Origin: Streptoverticillium olivoreticuli subsp. olivoreticuli
GTDB taxonomy: Bacteria; Actinomycetota; Actinomycetes; Streptomycetales; Streptomycetaceae
DNA length: 64,000 bases
Assembly (NCBI RefSeq): GCF_003391135.1
Contig: NZ_CP031455.1
Span: 620,001-684,000 of the forward strand
Direction of reading: 5' to 3'
A program made the position numbers and the translations under genes. Below are positions 8,711-16,916 of the stretch, piece after piece; within the stretch, counting starts at the first letter, position 1; each line of letters opens with the position of its first letter. The notes beneath the pieces were generated by a model. That model was given only the letters and a program-made list of their open reading frames with translations. It was not told the origin of the DNA and searched no databases.

Positions 8711-9112
8711 CGCATCCGGCCGGGCTCCGTCGCAGGCGTCAAGAGACTGTACCGAGTGCTCGAGGTGTCTCGTTCCGGCTCGTTCTCCAGCGCCGCCATT
8801 CGGCTGTGACCGCGCCAGGATCGCGGTGGCGGGCCTGCCTGTGGGGCGGCAGGAGGAGGAACTGCTACCCCCGGGCACGGCGGACGGGCCGGAGAGCGGA
8901 CGGGAGTGGGCGGACGAGCTGCTGACACGGTCATCGAGCGTGCCGCCGCCTGGGACACCGGGACGCTGGTCGAGTTCGAGGCCGTCGGCCACATCGTCGC
9001 GGAGGATGACTGTGCTTCCACCGCCTGCACGATCACGCCGCGCAGGTCTCGTACTGGCGGCTCATACAAGTGCGCCGCGCAGGCTGACGAAGAGCGTCGG
9101 GGGTGTCTGAGG
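8711..9112. other. Intergenic region with a possible decayed coding fragment
   Basis: The plus-strand segment around 8925-9020 reads VIERAAAWDTGTLVEFEAVG, which looks like coding sequence, but there is no start or family match and the frame breaks on both sides. It is most likely a remnant. Confidence 0.3.
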
Positions 9113-9664
9113 ATGAGTCACATGAGCTTTCACCCGTCCTCCTCTCCCGTCACATCCCCAGCGGCGCCTCCCCGTTGGGCGGTCGGGGCCGCGCACCTGA
9201 CCGCGCTGGTAGTCCTGCCCAGCGGTCTGTGGCGCATCGCCATGGTGCTCGGATACCCCGCCGGTTACACAGAGGCGGGATTCGGGCCCTTCGAGACGCT
9301 CGGATCCAAGACATGGATGCTGACGCTCAGCGTGCTCTGCGAGCTGGTCGCCTTCCTGACGATCGGCCTGGTACGGCCCTGGGGCGAGGTCGTCCCGCGC
9401 TGGATGCCACTGGTCGGAGCGCGCAGGGTTCGCCCCATGGCCGTTGTCGTCACTGCTTCCCTGGGCGCAACCGCTCTGACCGCGCTCTGGGCCAACGTCC
9501 CCTGGTGGTGGACATATCCGCATGAGGACATGACACCCACCGGACACCTGCTCGTCGGCATTCTCTACCAGCCGCTGATCCTCTGGGGCCCGCTGACCGC
9601 GGCCGTCACGATCTCCTACTACCGCCGCCATCGCACCGCACAGCGCCGGGGATCGACCGACTGA
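9113..9664 (+). CDS. Integral membrane protein of unknown function
   Basis: 183 residues from ATG 9113; ATG 9122 with GAGG 9 bases upstream is an equally good start. Four membrane segments are visible: AVGAAHLTALVVLPSGLWRIAMVLG, MLTLSVLCELVAFLTIGLV, MAVVVTASLGATALTALWA and LVGILYQPLILWGPLTAAVTISYY. The C-terminus is short and basic (RRHRTAQRRG). I recognise no enzymatic motif and no named family. It stands alone, 138 bp downstream of a remnant and upstream of the SDR gene. Confidence 0.7.
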   Translation: MSHMSFHPSSSPVTSPAAPPRWAVGAAHLTALVVLPSGLWRIAMVLGYPAGYTEAGFGPFETLGSKTWMLTLSVLCELVAFLTIGLVRPWGEVVPRWMPLVGARRVRPMAVVVTASLGATALTALWANVPWWWTYPHEDMTPTGHLLVGILYQPLILWGPLTAAVTISYYRRHRTAQRRGSTD

Positions 9665-9758
9665 GGGCCCCGACACCAGGCGAGCGGCTGGAATCGGTGA
9701 CAAACGGGTTGGGTTCATTGGCAACGGACACGGACGGGGCACGGTGCCCCATCTCAGG

Positions 9759-9800
9759 AAGGTTGAGCATTCTCACTCAAAGGTTGAGCGTTCTCACCGA
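9759..9800 (+). repeat. Two tandem 21-bp repeats upstream of the SDR gene
   Basis: The unit AAGGTTGAGCATTCTCACTC+A (9759-9779) is followed directly by AAGGTTGAGCGTTCTCACCG+A (9780-9800), 18 of 21 bases the same, and a partial third copy (TATTGAGTG). Each unit places TTGAG on the same helix face about two turns apart, as in an operator read by a dimeric repressor or activator. They end 46 bp before the start codon at 9847. Confidence 0.6.
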
Positions 9801-9846
9801 GTATTGAGTGTCGGGCCTTGGCCGTGAGTTCATCGAGGAGCGTGCT

Positions 9847-10554
9847 GTGGACAAGACGATCGCTGTGTTCGGCGCCGGCACCGGACTGGGCAGCTCGGTG
9901 GCCCGTCGCTTCGGCCGCGAGGGCTACCGGGTGGCGCTGATCGCCCGCCGCCGGGAGGCTCTGGACGCCCTCGTCGAGGCGTTGAAAGCGGAAGGTATCG
10001 AGGCGGAAGCGTTCACCGCAGACCTGAGCCGTACCGAGGACATCTCCGCACTGGTCACGGCGATCCGCGAGCGATTCGGGCGAATCGACGTGGTGCAGTA
10101 CGCGCCGCTGAGCCCGGCTCCCCTGGTCCCCGCCGCCGAACTGGATGCCGCGATGCTGCGGGACTGGGTGAACCTGTACTTCCTGACTCCTGTCGAGCTG
10201 GTCCACGCGGTGCTGCCGGAGATGCTGGAGCGCGGCGACGGAGGCATTCTCGTCGGCTTCGGCTATTCGGTCGTGGCGCCGTCGGCCGGTCTGTCCGGCC
10301 CGGTACCGGCGATGGCAGCCTGCCGGAATTACATCCACACACTCCACGACGAGGTGGCAGACCGCGGTGTATACGCGGGCACCCTGGCCGTACGCGCAGT
10401 GATCGGCCACAGCGAGACCCACCAGGCCCTGACATACAGCGATATGGACCTCGCCGCCACACTGCCCTCCGTCGACCCCGACGAGCTCGCCGACCTCGTG
10501 TGGGAACTACTCCTCACCCGCAACCGTACTGAGGCCATCCACCCGGCGGTCTGA
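9847..10554 (+). CDS. SDR-fold protein with degenerate active site
   Basis: 235 residues from GTG 9847, preceded by GAGGAG. The N-terminal Rossmann motif VFGAGTGLGSSVARRFG (7-23) and the AFTADLSR acidic segment show an NAD(P)-binding short-chain dehydrogenase fold. The usual catalytic Tyr-x3-Lys is not present: the matching region reads GPVPAMAACRNYIHTL. The Ser position also lies in an atypical setting (GFGYSVVAPSAG). It may therefore bind the cofactor without classical SDR chemistry. Tandem repeats upstream suggest specific repression. The neighbouring Lrp regulator is on the other strand and is one candidate regulator, without direct evidence. Confidence 0.85.
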   Translation: MDKTIAVFGAGTGLGSSVARRFGREGYRVALIARRREALDALVEALKAEGIEAEAFTADLSRTEDISALVTAIRERFGRIDVVQYAPLSPAPLVPAAELDAAMLRDWVNLYFLTPVELVHAVLPEMLERGDGGILVGFGYSVVAPSAGLSGPVPAMAACRNYIHTLHDEVADRGVYAGTLAVRAVIGHSETHQALTYSDMDLAATLPSVDPDELADLVWELLLTRNRTEAIHPAV

Positions 10555-10637
10555 ACTACCTCTCGGCACTCGCGTAGAGAGGTGACCACTCATGCGGGCG
10601 TTGCCCGGCCCCGGGTGCGGCCTTCGCGTTGAGGTTG

Positions 10638-10749
10638 TCACAGGTTGACGTCGCCGGTGACGTCGATCTTGATGCCGGCAAAAGCACGCTCACCGGGAGC
10701 CACCACCCACGCGCAGACCCAGCACTCCGCCAGGAACGCCCTCACACCA
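10638..10749 (-). pseudogene. C-terminal fragment of an unidentified protein
   Basis: Downstream of the Lrp stop the minus strand reads VRAFLAECWVCAWVVAPGER and then AFAGIKIDVTGDVNL, ending at a TGA. The composition is coding-like but there is no start. The family is unknown; it could be noise. Confidence 0.3.
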
Positions 10750-11250
10750 TCACTGACGTCGGCTTGTCAGGGTGACCTCTGCTGAATCGGGGTCGGCCGT
10801 CGGCCGGGGCCGGTTGGGTGCGCGATGGGGCAGCGTTTGGCTGTAGACGACGCTCGTGGTCGTGCTGCCAAAGCCGGCCAGCTCGTCCACGAGCGTCTCC
10901 AGGTGCTCCATGTCGGTCGCGGCCACCTTCAGCGTGTAGCAGTCGTCGCCGGTGGTGCGCAGGCACTCCAGGATCTCCCGCCGATCGGCGAGCAGCCGAC
11001 GCAACGGCTGGTGGCGGTTGCCCGGGTACTTCAGCCGGACGACGGCGAGCACGGGATAACCGACCTTGGCCAGGTCGACCACGGCGTGGTAGCCGGTGAT
11101 GACGCCCAGCGACTCCAGATTCCGTACCCGTTCCGTAGTGGCCGACGGGCTGAGATTCACACGCCGACCCAGCTCGCTGAGGGAGATGCGGGCCTCCCGC
11201 TGCAGCTGCCCGATGATCGCCCAGTCAATGTCGTCAAGATTCACGGCCAT
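10750..11250 (-). CDS. Lrp/AsnC family transcriptional regulator
   Basis: 166 residues. The N-terminal winged HTH is clear: LDDIDWAIIGQLQREARISLSELGRRVNLSPSATTERVRNLES is the standard AsnC-type domain (split here only for reading), followed by a RAM/effector domain with VLAVVRLKY and GDDCYTLKVAATDMEHLETLVDEL. The C-terminal 25 residues are a polar tail (RAPNRPRPTADP). Such proteins sense amino acids or related small molecules as octamers. It is divergent from the luciferase-like/deaminase operon (93 bp apart), so that operon is its most likely target. Confidence 0.9.
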   Translation of the reverse strand: MAVNLDDIDWAIIGQLQREARISLSELGRRVNLSPSATTERVRNLESLGVITGYHAVVDLAKVGYPVLAVVRLKYPGNRHQPLRRLLADRREILECLRTTGDDCYTLKVAATDMEHLETLVDELAGFGSTTTSVVYSQTLPHRAPNRPRPTADPDSAEVTLTSRRQ

Positions 11251-11343
11251 GTCGCGACTCTACCGGTAGAACCACGGAAGAATGCCGCCATCACCGGGAA
11301 GATACGGTTCCACATGCCGTGATCACAGGGATAGCCTCGACTC

Positions 11344-12162
11344 ATGCAACTTGGCGTCAACGTACCGAACTTCGGGCCCGGAACCGATCCGGGCGTACTG
11401 CGTGAATGGGCGCGGATCACTGAGGGGCTCGGCTTCGACCTCCTCATGGTGTCGGACCACGTGGCCGTCACCCCGGACGTGGCCGTGCGGTACCCGGAGC
11501 CGTTCTACGAGCCGTTCACCACGCTGTCCTGGCTGGCCGGCCTCACCACGAAGCTGCGGCTGGGCACGACCGTGCTCGTCATGCCCTACCGGCATCCGCT
11601 GCTGGTGGCTCGGATGGCTGCCAACCTCGACCAACTCAGCGGCGGCCGGTTCGTCCTCGGGGTGGGCGTCGGCTGGGCGCGTCAGGAGTTCGACGCACTC
11701 GGCGTGCCGTTCACCGCGCGCGGTCGACTGACCGACGAGTACCTGGGTGCCCTGCGGGATGCCTGGCGCACGGAGACCGGGGACGGCGCCGCCCCGATAC
11801 CTGTCTGGGTCGGCGGCCACAGCGAGGCGGCGATCCGACGCACGATCAGGTTCGGCGACGCCTGGCACCCGCTGCGGCTCCCCCTCCCCCTGATGCGCTC
11901 GATCCTGACGAACCACTCGCTGCCGGCGTTCGCGCCCCGCATCGCCCTGCGGATGACCGGCACGCCGGTCGACGACCCCGAGCGGCCCGCCGGTGTCGGC
12001 ACCATCGAGCAGATCCTCGACGATCTCGACCAGCTCCGTCTGCTCGGCGCGGACACCGTCGTACTCGACCCCTACCACGGAGATCCGGAGGAGACCCGTC
12101 GGCCACACGCGGCCTGGCAGGCACTCACCGCCGTGGCCACACACAGGAGAACCTCATCGTGA
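11344..12162 (+). CDS. LLM-class (probably F420-dependent) oxidoreductase
   Basis: 272 residues. A TIM-barrel luciferase-like protein: MQLGVNVPNFGPGTDPGVLREWARITEGLGFD, LLMVSDHVAVTP, then KLRLGTTVLVMPYRHPLLVARMAANLDQLSGGRFVLGVGVGW are all family hallmarks (TIGR03619-like group). These enzymes move hydride between a reduced deazaflavin or flavin and an organic substrate. The last codon overlaps the start of the deaminase gene by 4 bases (GTGA), so the two proteins are made together and probably act on one heterocyclic or nucleobase-like substrate. Divergent from an Lrp-type regulator. Confidence 0.9.
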   Translation: MQLGVNVPNFGPGTDPGVLREWARITEGLGFDLLMVSDHVAVTPDVAVRYPEPFYEPFTTLSWLAGLTTKLRLGTTVLVMPYRHPLLVARMAANLDQLSGGRFVLGVGVGWARQEFDALGVPFTARGRLTDEYLGALRDAWRTETGDGAAPIPVWVGGHSEAAIRRTIRFGDAWHPLRLPLPLMRSILTNHSLPAFAPRIALRMTGTPVDDPERPAGVGTIEQILDDLDQLRLLGADTVVLDPYHGDPEETRRPHAAWQALTAVATHRRTSS

Positions 12163-12596
12163 TCACCATCGCCGACGAGACCCTACTGCGGCGCGCCATT
12201 GGCATCGCGGCCCACGCGGTCACCCTGGGCGACGCACCGTACGGCTCTCTGCTGACGGGTCCGGACGGCGCGATCCTCGCCGAAGCCCACAACACGGTAC
12301 GGCGCGACAACGACATCACCGCCCACCCGGAACTGAAGCTCGCCCGCTGGGCGGCCCGCGAACTCGACCCGGACACGGCCGCCGGCACCACCATGTACAC
12401 CAGCTGCCAGCCCTGCACCATGTGCGCCGGCGGCATCGTCCGCTCCGGCATCGGCCGGGTCGTCTATGCACTGTCCACCGAGCAACTCGTCGAACTCAAC
12501 CCGCAGTCGGGCGACTGGCCGACGGTGGCGCAGGACGGCCCGGCCCTGTTCGAAGAGGCGCGCGCTCCCATCGACGCCTACTACCGACCAAGCTGA
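12159..12596 (+). CDS. Nucleoside/base deaminase (cytidine deaminase-like fold)
   Basis: 145 residues from GTG 12159. Zinc-site residues are His56 and Glu58 in AHPELK (an HPE variant of the usual HAE) and Cys86 and Cys89 in QPCTMCAGG, with Pro85 before the first Cys (PCxxC). The length and the GDAPYGSLL motif fit free-base or guanine/cytosine deaminases rather than tRNA adenosine deaminase, which usually keeps HAE. Translationally coupled to the preceding luciferase-like gene. The exact substrate cannot be inferred. A strong hairpin follows 92 bp after the stop. Confidence 0.9.
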   Translation: MITIADETLLRRAIGIAAHAVTLGDAPYGSLLTGPDGAILAEAHNTVRRDNDITAHPELKLARWAARELDPDTAAGTTMYTSCQPCTMCAGGIVRSGIGRVVYALSTEQLVELNPQSGDWPTVAQDGPALFEEARAPIDAYYRPS

Positions 12597-12688
12597 TGAC
12601 ATCGGCTCTTCAAGCTGACCTTGGTGTGACACAGCCGGTCCTGGAACCCGGCCGCATTGCGATCAACCCGGCGACCGAGACCCGCGCT

Positions 12689-12719
12689 CCGTACGGGCAC
12701 AGGATCCGTGCCCGTACGG
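12689..12719. terminator. Hairpin terminator between convergent genes
   Basis: CCGTACGGGCAC and GTGCCCGTACGG form a perfect 12-bp stem around a 7-base loop (AGGATCC). It follows the deaminase gene and precedes the end of the convergent methyltransferase gene. Confidence 0.8.
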
Positions 12720-12804
12720 GCGGCTGTCGGCTTCCGCTTGGAACGGCTGTGAGAGGCTCCGGCGGCCGCCCCCAGGATTCACGAGACAGCCGGCCGGCGG
12801 TCGG

Positions 12805-13686
12805 TCAGACTCGGTCGGCTGCGATCAGGAGATACTGGAAGGAGCCGTCCTTGTAGGAGTTGATGAATGCCTCTTCGATACCGGTGACCAGGGAAGACGT
12901 GGCCCGCAGCTCCCAGTAGGGCAGGGTCGCAGGCGTCAGGTCGATGACGGCCTGCGGTACGAGACGGTTGTCGGCCATGGCACGCAGATACTCCCGGCGG
13001 GAGTGGATGTTGCACTCGAAGTGCGCGTTGATCTGCGAGATCCACTTGGAGGGCTGACCGTAACGCGGGTTCCAGCAGCCGGTGATGGTCACGTAGCGGC
13101 CGCCGACGGCAAGGATGCGGCAGTGCTCGGCGAAGAGGTCGTGCAGGTCGACGTACATGCTCGACTCGTTGTTCCACGAGGCCGCGGCCTGCCCGGTCTC
13201 GAAGGGCGTGCTGAGCATGTTGCAGACACGGGCGTGGACGCGGTCCTCGATGCCGAGTTCGCGGGCACGCCGGTTGGCGAAGTCGGCCTGCTTGGCCGAC
13301 AGGGTGACGCCCTCGACGTGGCATCCGAAGCGCTGGTGGGCCATGACCGACGAGCCGCCGCGACCGCAGCCGGCGTCCACGAGCGTGTCCTCGCGCTGGA
13401 TGGCGCCGAGGTGGTCCAGAAGGAGTTCGGCCTGCGCCGACTCCAGGCGGTGGAGCTCGGCGATCAGCTTCTTCTCGTACTCGCTGTCCTCGGAGTCACC
13501 GAGGGCGGCGTGATCGATGTCGCCGATGCCGTAGTGGTGGTGGTAGAGGCCGTCGACGTCGCCGAGACGCAGGTTCACGGGCCTGGCCTCGTGGTCCCAG
13601 TAACGGGCGATGTCCCCCTGGTAGGGCGTCGTCGGGGCGGGGACGAACACCGGGGCGGCAGGAGCGACGCGGTTGGAGCTGGACAC
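12805..13686 (-). CDS. gppmt: Geranyl diphosphate 2-C-methyltransferase (2-MIB pathway)
   Basis: 293 residues. It methylates C2 of geranyl diphosphate using S-adenosylmethionine, the first step to 2-methylisoborneol. The SAM-binding motif LVDAGCGRGG is at residues 102-111. The long N-terminal arm with YWDHEARPVNLRLGDVDGLYHHHYG and the aromatic/acidic stretch NNESSMYVDLHDLF are features of the known Streptomyces enzyme. The C-terminus (SYKDGSFQYLLIAADRV) is complete. It lies 15 bp downstream of the terpene synthase, the same operon order as in S. coelicolor. No separate promoter is evident. Confidence 0.95.
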   Translation of the reverse strand: MSSSNRVAPAAPVFVPAPTTPYQGDIARYWDHEARPVNLRLGDVDGLYHHHYGIGDIDHAALGDSEDSEYEKKLIAELHRLESAQAELLLDHLGAIQREDTLVDAGCGRGGSSVMAHQRFGCHVEGVTLSAKQADFANRRARELGIEDRVHARVCNMLSTPFETGQAAASWNNESSMYVDLHDLFAEHCRILAVGGRYVTITGCWNPRYGQPSKWISQINAHFECNIHSRREYLRAMADNRLVPQAVIDLTPATLPYWELRATSSLVTGIEEAFINSYKDGSFQYLLIAADRV

Positions 13687-13701
13687 GGATGAGTACCGTC
13701 C

Positions 13702-14982
13702 TTACCAGAAATCGGGCAGGCTGTAGCGGTAGGTGTTGGTCTGGTGCCAGTAGTGGTTGCCGTCCACCCACACGGCCACTCCCCGCAGGAAGCGCAGCAC
13801 GCTGGGGGCGGGGCAGGCGGTGGCCACGGCGGCGGCTTCGGCTTCGAAGTCGTGCATGAGGTCGTTGTGGACCTCGACCGCCTTCAGATAGGCCTCCCGC
13901 TCGGAGACGCCTTCACGTTCGGCGATCACCACGGGCAGGTTCAAGTGCCGCCCTGGAGCGGCGAGTTCCTTGGTGTAGGAATACAGGTCGTTGACGAGGG
14001 TGGTTGCGTTCCCGGCGAGCGCGATGACCCGCTGCATGTCGGGCTGCGCATGGAGGTCCGCCGGCAGTTCGTAGCCGCCGACGGTGTCGGTGATGGTGGG
14101 GCAGGGGCGGAAGTTGTTGAACTGCCGCATCGCCAGGTACTCCCACACCTCGGGGACGTGATCCGTCTGGGCCCAAGCCGCCTCGGCGAGGTACCCCATG
14201 TGCAGACGGGCCATGTCGTGCCGGAACCGGTCGGCCTGGGACGGGCTGGCCTCCCGGAGCAAGTACTCCATGGCGGACCGGTAGGCGCGCCGCGGCGCGT
14301 CCGCACCGAGCGACTGTGCCCACTGCGGCTGGTACTCCTTCGTCGTGTGGAGGGCATCGAGAGCGGTGTGCGCCAGCAGAAGGCGCCCACCGAGGCCGAT
14401 GGGCGAGCCGCCGTGGTCCTCGCAGTAGCAGTCGTCAACCGCGTTCTCGGCGACCATCAGCCGCGCGGCGAGCATCAGATGCTCAACGGTAGGAGCGTCC
14501 GGATGGCAGGCGACCATGTAGCGCCCCACGGAGAAGCCGTCGAACTGCTCCTCCCATTCCTCGGGGTACAGCTCGACCTCGTCCAGCGCCCATGCCTTGA
14601 TCCTGCGACTTACCTCCTCCACCCGTACGGGATCGGGCTCCGGAATCGGGTGGTGGTAGAGACCCGGGATCGGATTGCCCGCCGCCGGTGCCCCGGGCGC
14701 CGCGGGCTCCTCGGGCCGGGCCAGGTGCAGACCCGCCGTGCCCAGACCACTGGGACCGCGCAGGATCCGTTCCATGACGAGGCTCGGTGGCCTCACCGCG
14801 GCAACGCCTTCCCGCACGTCCTCGACGACCGGATCGTCACCCGGTCCGCCGTCGGGTACGGTCACGGTCCCCGCGCCAGGAACGGGGACGAAGGGCAGGG
14901 CGGGCAAGGAAGGCAGAACGGGCCGGGCGCCGACGGCGGTCGGCAAGCTCGACTGCGCAGGGGCAGGCCTGGGATCGGGCAT
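13702..14982 (-). CDS. tpc: 2-methylisoborneol synthase (terpene cyclase)
   Basis: 426 residues from ATG 14982, with AAGGAG 8 bases upstream. It cyclises 2-methylgeranyl diphosphate to 2-methylisoborneol. The metal-binding motifs are DDCYCED (183-189) and NDLYSYTKE (331-339), both intact. The first ~105 residues are Pro/Ala/Gly-rich and disordered, as in other MIB synthases; the C-terminal NTYRYSLPDF is characteristic. Followed by the GPP methyltransferase. The cyclic-nucleotide-binding EshA-type gene that often heads this operon is not here. Confidence 0.95.
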   Translation of the reverse strand: MPDPRPAPAQSSLPTAVGARPVLPSLPALPFVPVPGAGTVTVPDGGPGDDPVVEDVREGVAAVRPPSLVMERILRGPSGLGTAGLHLARPEEPAAPGAPAAGNPIPGLYHHPIPEPDPVRVEEVSRRIKAWALDEVELYPEEWEEQFDGFSVGRYMVACHPDAPTVEHLMLAARLMVAENAVDDCYCEDHGGSPIGLGGRLLLAHTALDALHTTKEYQPQWAQSLGADAPRRAYRSAMEYLLREASPSQADRFRHDMARLHMGYLAEAAWAQTDHVPEVWEYLAMRQFNNFRPCPTITDTVGGYELPADLHAQPDMQRVIALAGNATTLVNDLYSYTKELAAPGRHLNLPVVIAEREGVSEREAYLKAVEVHNDLMHDFEAEAAAVATACPAPSVLRFLRGVAVWVDGNHYWHQTNTYRYSLPDFW

Positions 14983-15506
14983 CCGTAGCTCCTTGACTCC
15001 TTGGTGACGCGGGTGGACTGTCCCGGACCCCGGGCATGCTCGGCCAGCGCCGGGCCGCCACGGCCGTCGCGCAGGTCCGCGAAGCCGACCCGGCCGCGGA
15101 GACAAGGCCGCCGGAAGCCGACGAGCCCGGGCCGGCCTGCCGAAGCGGCTCCAACTGCCCTTCCGGACTGGCGCCAACAGTCATCGGGTGATTTCTCCTT
15201 CGTAAGGGCGGTGACCGGCGTACGCACACATCACCGGCGAAAGAGGGAAAAGTAGGCGAATAGCCGGGAAACCGCCCGGATCCGGCCTGTGGAACAGTAA
15301 CGGCCTTGAGCCCAGCCGCCCCTGAAAAACCGTAAATATTACCTCGATGCAGTGGTCTTGCCCCAGGCGGCGTTTGCCCGGGCTGCCGACGGCATTCGGG
15401 CCTGGTCGAAAGCCGATGGTGGACACCAGGAATGGCTCTGGTCAACGCCCCCCCGGAGAAAGCCCACTGATGACCGGGCGCCCCCCGTCTCTCCGGCCCC
15501 GCCCAT
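14983..15506. other. Upstream region of the 2-MIB operon, no gene supported
   Basis: The open frames here look like GC-driven shadows. An AT-rich patch with TAAATATTAC near 15330-15345 stands out from the GC-rich surroundings and may be part of the operon promoter. The operon thus has up to about 350 bases of leader or promoter. Confidence 0.4.
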
Positions 15507-15550
15507 GGAAGCCCCCTACGCCGCGTCGCGACGCGGCGTAGGGGGCTTCC
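15507..15550. terminator. Perfect 44-base palindrome (22+22, no loop)
   Basis: The left arm starts GGAAGCCCCCTACGCCGC and the right arm is its exact complement, ending GTAGGGGGCTTCC; the centre is TCGCGA. It lies 19 bp after the stop of the DUF899 gene and is oriented to terminate it and shield the 2-MIB operon promoter. Confidence 0.8.
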
Positions 15551-15568
15551 TGGCGCGTGCGGCCCGGG

Positions 15569-16252
15569 TCAGTAGTCCACCCGTGGATACCAGTCACCAC
15601 GGCCGCCCGGTGTCAGGTCGAGGAGGTGCCAGACGGGGCTGAGGAGGTCGATGCCGCGCTCCTGGATGTCCTCCGCCAGGCGCGGGTGGGCGGAGTAGAC
15701 GTGGCGGACCGTGCCGTCGGCGTCCCGGGTGAAGACGGAGACGGTGGAGTCCTGCCCGCCGTCCGCGTCCTCGCTCCCGAGGTCGTACTTGAAGCTGTTC
15801 TTCCCGCAGCTCAGCAGCCGCAGCCTGGACCAGCCGCGCCGACGGGCGTACTGCCGCAGAGTGGCCGGGTCGGCGGCCGCCGCGATGACGAAGTCGGCGT
15901 TCCGGGCGATGTGGTGGGCGACGCCGCTGTAGCCGTCGATCCACATCGTGCACATCGGGCACGGCTCGGTCTGCCGCTTGCCGTACATGAAGTGGTAGAC
16001 GATCAACGGCCGGTCCGGTGCGGTGAACAGCCCGCTCAGGGCGACCTCACGAACGGGCGCGTCGCCCTCGCCGAGATCGGCGGGGCCCTCGGCGAAGGCA
16101 TAGTCGTCGACCGGCGCCCCCTGCGGCAGCGCCCGCCGCCGGGCCGCGACCTTCTCGCGTTGGCGCATGAGCTCGATCTCGGCGAGACGGAGTTCTTCCC
16201 GGGCGGCGAGATGCTCCGCCGACTCGCCGGGCAGTCGGGTGTGCCGCAACAT
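15569..16252 (-). CDS. DUF899 family (thioredoxin-like) protein
   Basis: 227 residues from ATG 16252 with GGAGG upstream. Family signs are LIVYHFMYGKRQTEPCPMCT (about residues 85-105, with the CPMC pair in the thioredoxin-like position), MWIDGYSGVAHHIARNADF, and YARRRGWSRLRLLS. The N-terminal third is a charged helix (AAREELRLAEIELMRQREKV). DUF899 proteins have a thioredoxin fold; the CxxC suggests redox or thiol chemistry, but no substrate is known to me. The C-terminus DWYPRVDY is typical. Monocistronic, with a perfect palindromic terminator downstream. Confidence 0.85.
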   Translation of the reverse strand: MLRHTRLPGESAEHLAAREELRLAEIELMRQREKVAARRRALPQGAPVDDYAFAEGPADLGEGDAPVREVALSGLFTAPDRPLIVYHFMYGKRQTEPCPMCTMWIDGYSGVAHHIARNADFVIAAAADPATLRQYARRRGWSRLRLLSCGKNSFKYDLGSEDADGGQDSTVSVFTRDADGTVRHVYSAHPRLAEDIQERGIDLLSPVWHLLDLTPGGRGDWYPRVDY

Positions 16253-16393
16253 CGCGTCCTCCTGGGTGGAAGCCCCGGGGCCCAAAAATACTGGCCTGCG
16301 ACGCGGGCCACATCTCCGGTGGCGGGCGGGAGGATCGCCGCCGGGGAACAGTGCCCGGTGAGGCACTGGCGGAGGATACGAGATCAACATCTC

Positions 16394-16445
16394 GGATGCC
16401 GTTGGTGATCTTCACCCGGTGGAGTGGAGATCACCAACGGCATCC
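16394..16445. repeat. Inverted repeat, 18-bp stem and 16-base loop
   Basis: GGATGCCGTTGGTGATCT at 16394-16411 is the exact complement of AGATCACCAACGGCATCC at 16428-16445. It could be a terminator for neighbours on the left or the end of a lost mobile element. The loop is too long and GC-poor for a tight intrinsic terminator. Confidence 0.6.
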
Positions 16446-16571
16446 ATCTCGGGATGACCGAGCGTGACTGGCTCATGGGGTGAGGAGGATGCGGCGCCGG
16501 AGGAGGTCGAAGTCGGCGCGTCCGCTTCCCTGACGTTTTTGGAGCCGGCGGTCACAAGGGCCACAGCCTGA

Positions 16572-16760
16572 TCACCGGATCCGGTGAACATTTCCGGTCA
16601 GAGCACCAACCATCGCGTCGAACGCCTCGGTACACACCGAGGCGTCGCCGTCGGCGCGGGCCTGGGCGTACGGGGCGGGCCATCGGGCCTCCACACCGGG
16701 CGCACAGGCGGTCACCAGCGCCTCGGTGGTGTCAGCTGAGTACCCCTGCTCGCTCCACAC
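16572..16760 (-). CDS. Small hypothetical protein or remnant
   Basis: A 62-codon frame (start GTG 16760) reading VWSEQGYSADTTEALVTACA, later ARADGDASVCTEAFDAMVGA. The amino-acid composition is protein-like and the frame extends further upstream without a good start, so it may be the end of a decayed gene. No family recognised. Confidence 0.3.
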   Translation of the reverse strand: MWSEQGYSADTTEALVTACAPGVEARWPAPYAQARADGDASVCTEAFDAMVGALTGNVHRIR

Positions 16761-16916
16761 CCGGACACTGCGGTATGCGTCGCGCCGTACGATCGTCCCC
16801 CCACCTCGAAACTGCGTATCGCCTCACAGGGGCGCTGCCTCGCGTCGTTGCCCGCTCCCGGCCCCCAGTGCTGTCACGCTCCCCCTAGCGAGGGCACCAT
16901 CACGAGGCGAGGCGGC

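Larger units (their letters stand above)
16253..16916. other. Intergenic region with a long hairpin and a possible gene remnant
   Basis: Contains the hairpin at 16394-16445 and a short minus-strand frame at 16572-16760 listed separately. The rest shows no gene. The promoter of the GxGYxYP gene is expected close to 16850-16900. Confidence 0.4.

Noticed and set aside
7241..8992. Minus-strand open frame (583 codons) over the sphingomyelinase C gene
   Set aside because: Antisense to a gene with signal peptide and EEP-fold motifs.
16394..16445. Transposon end or riboswitch
   Set aside because: The inverted repeat is clear but there is no transposase, target duplication or aptamer-like structure nearby.
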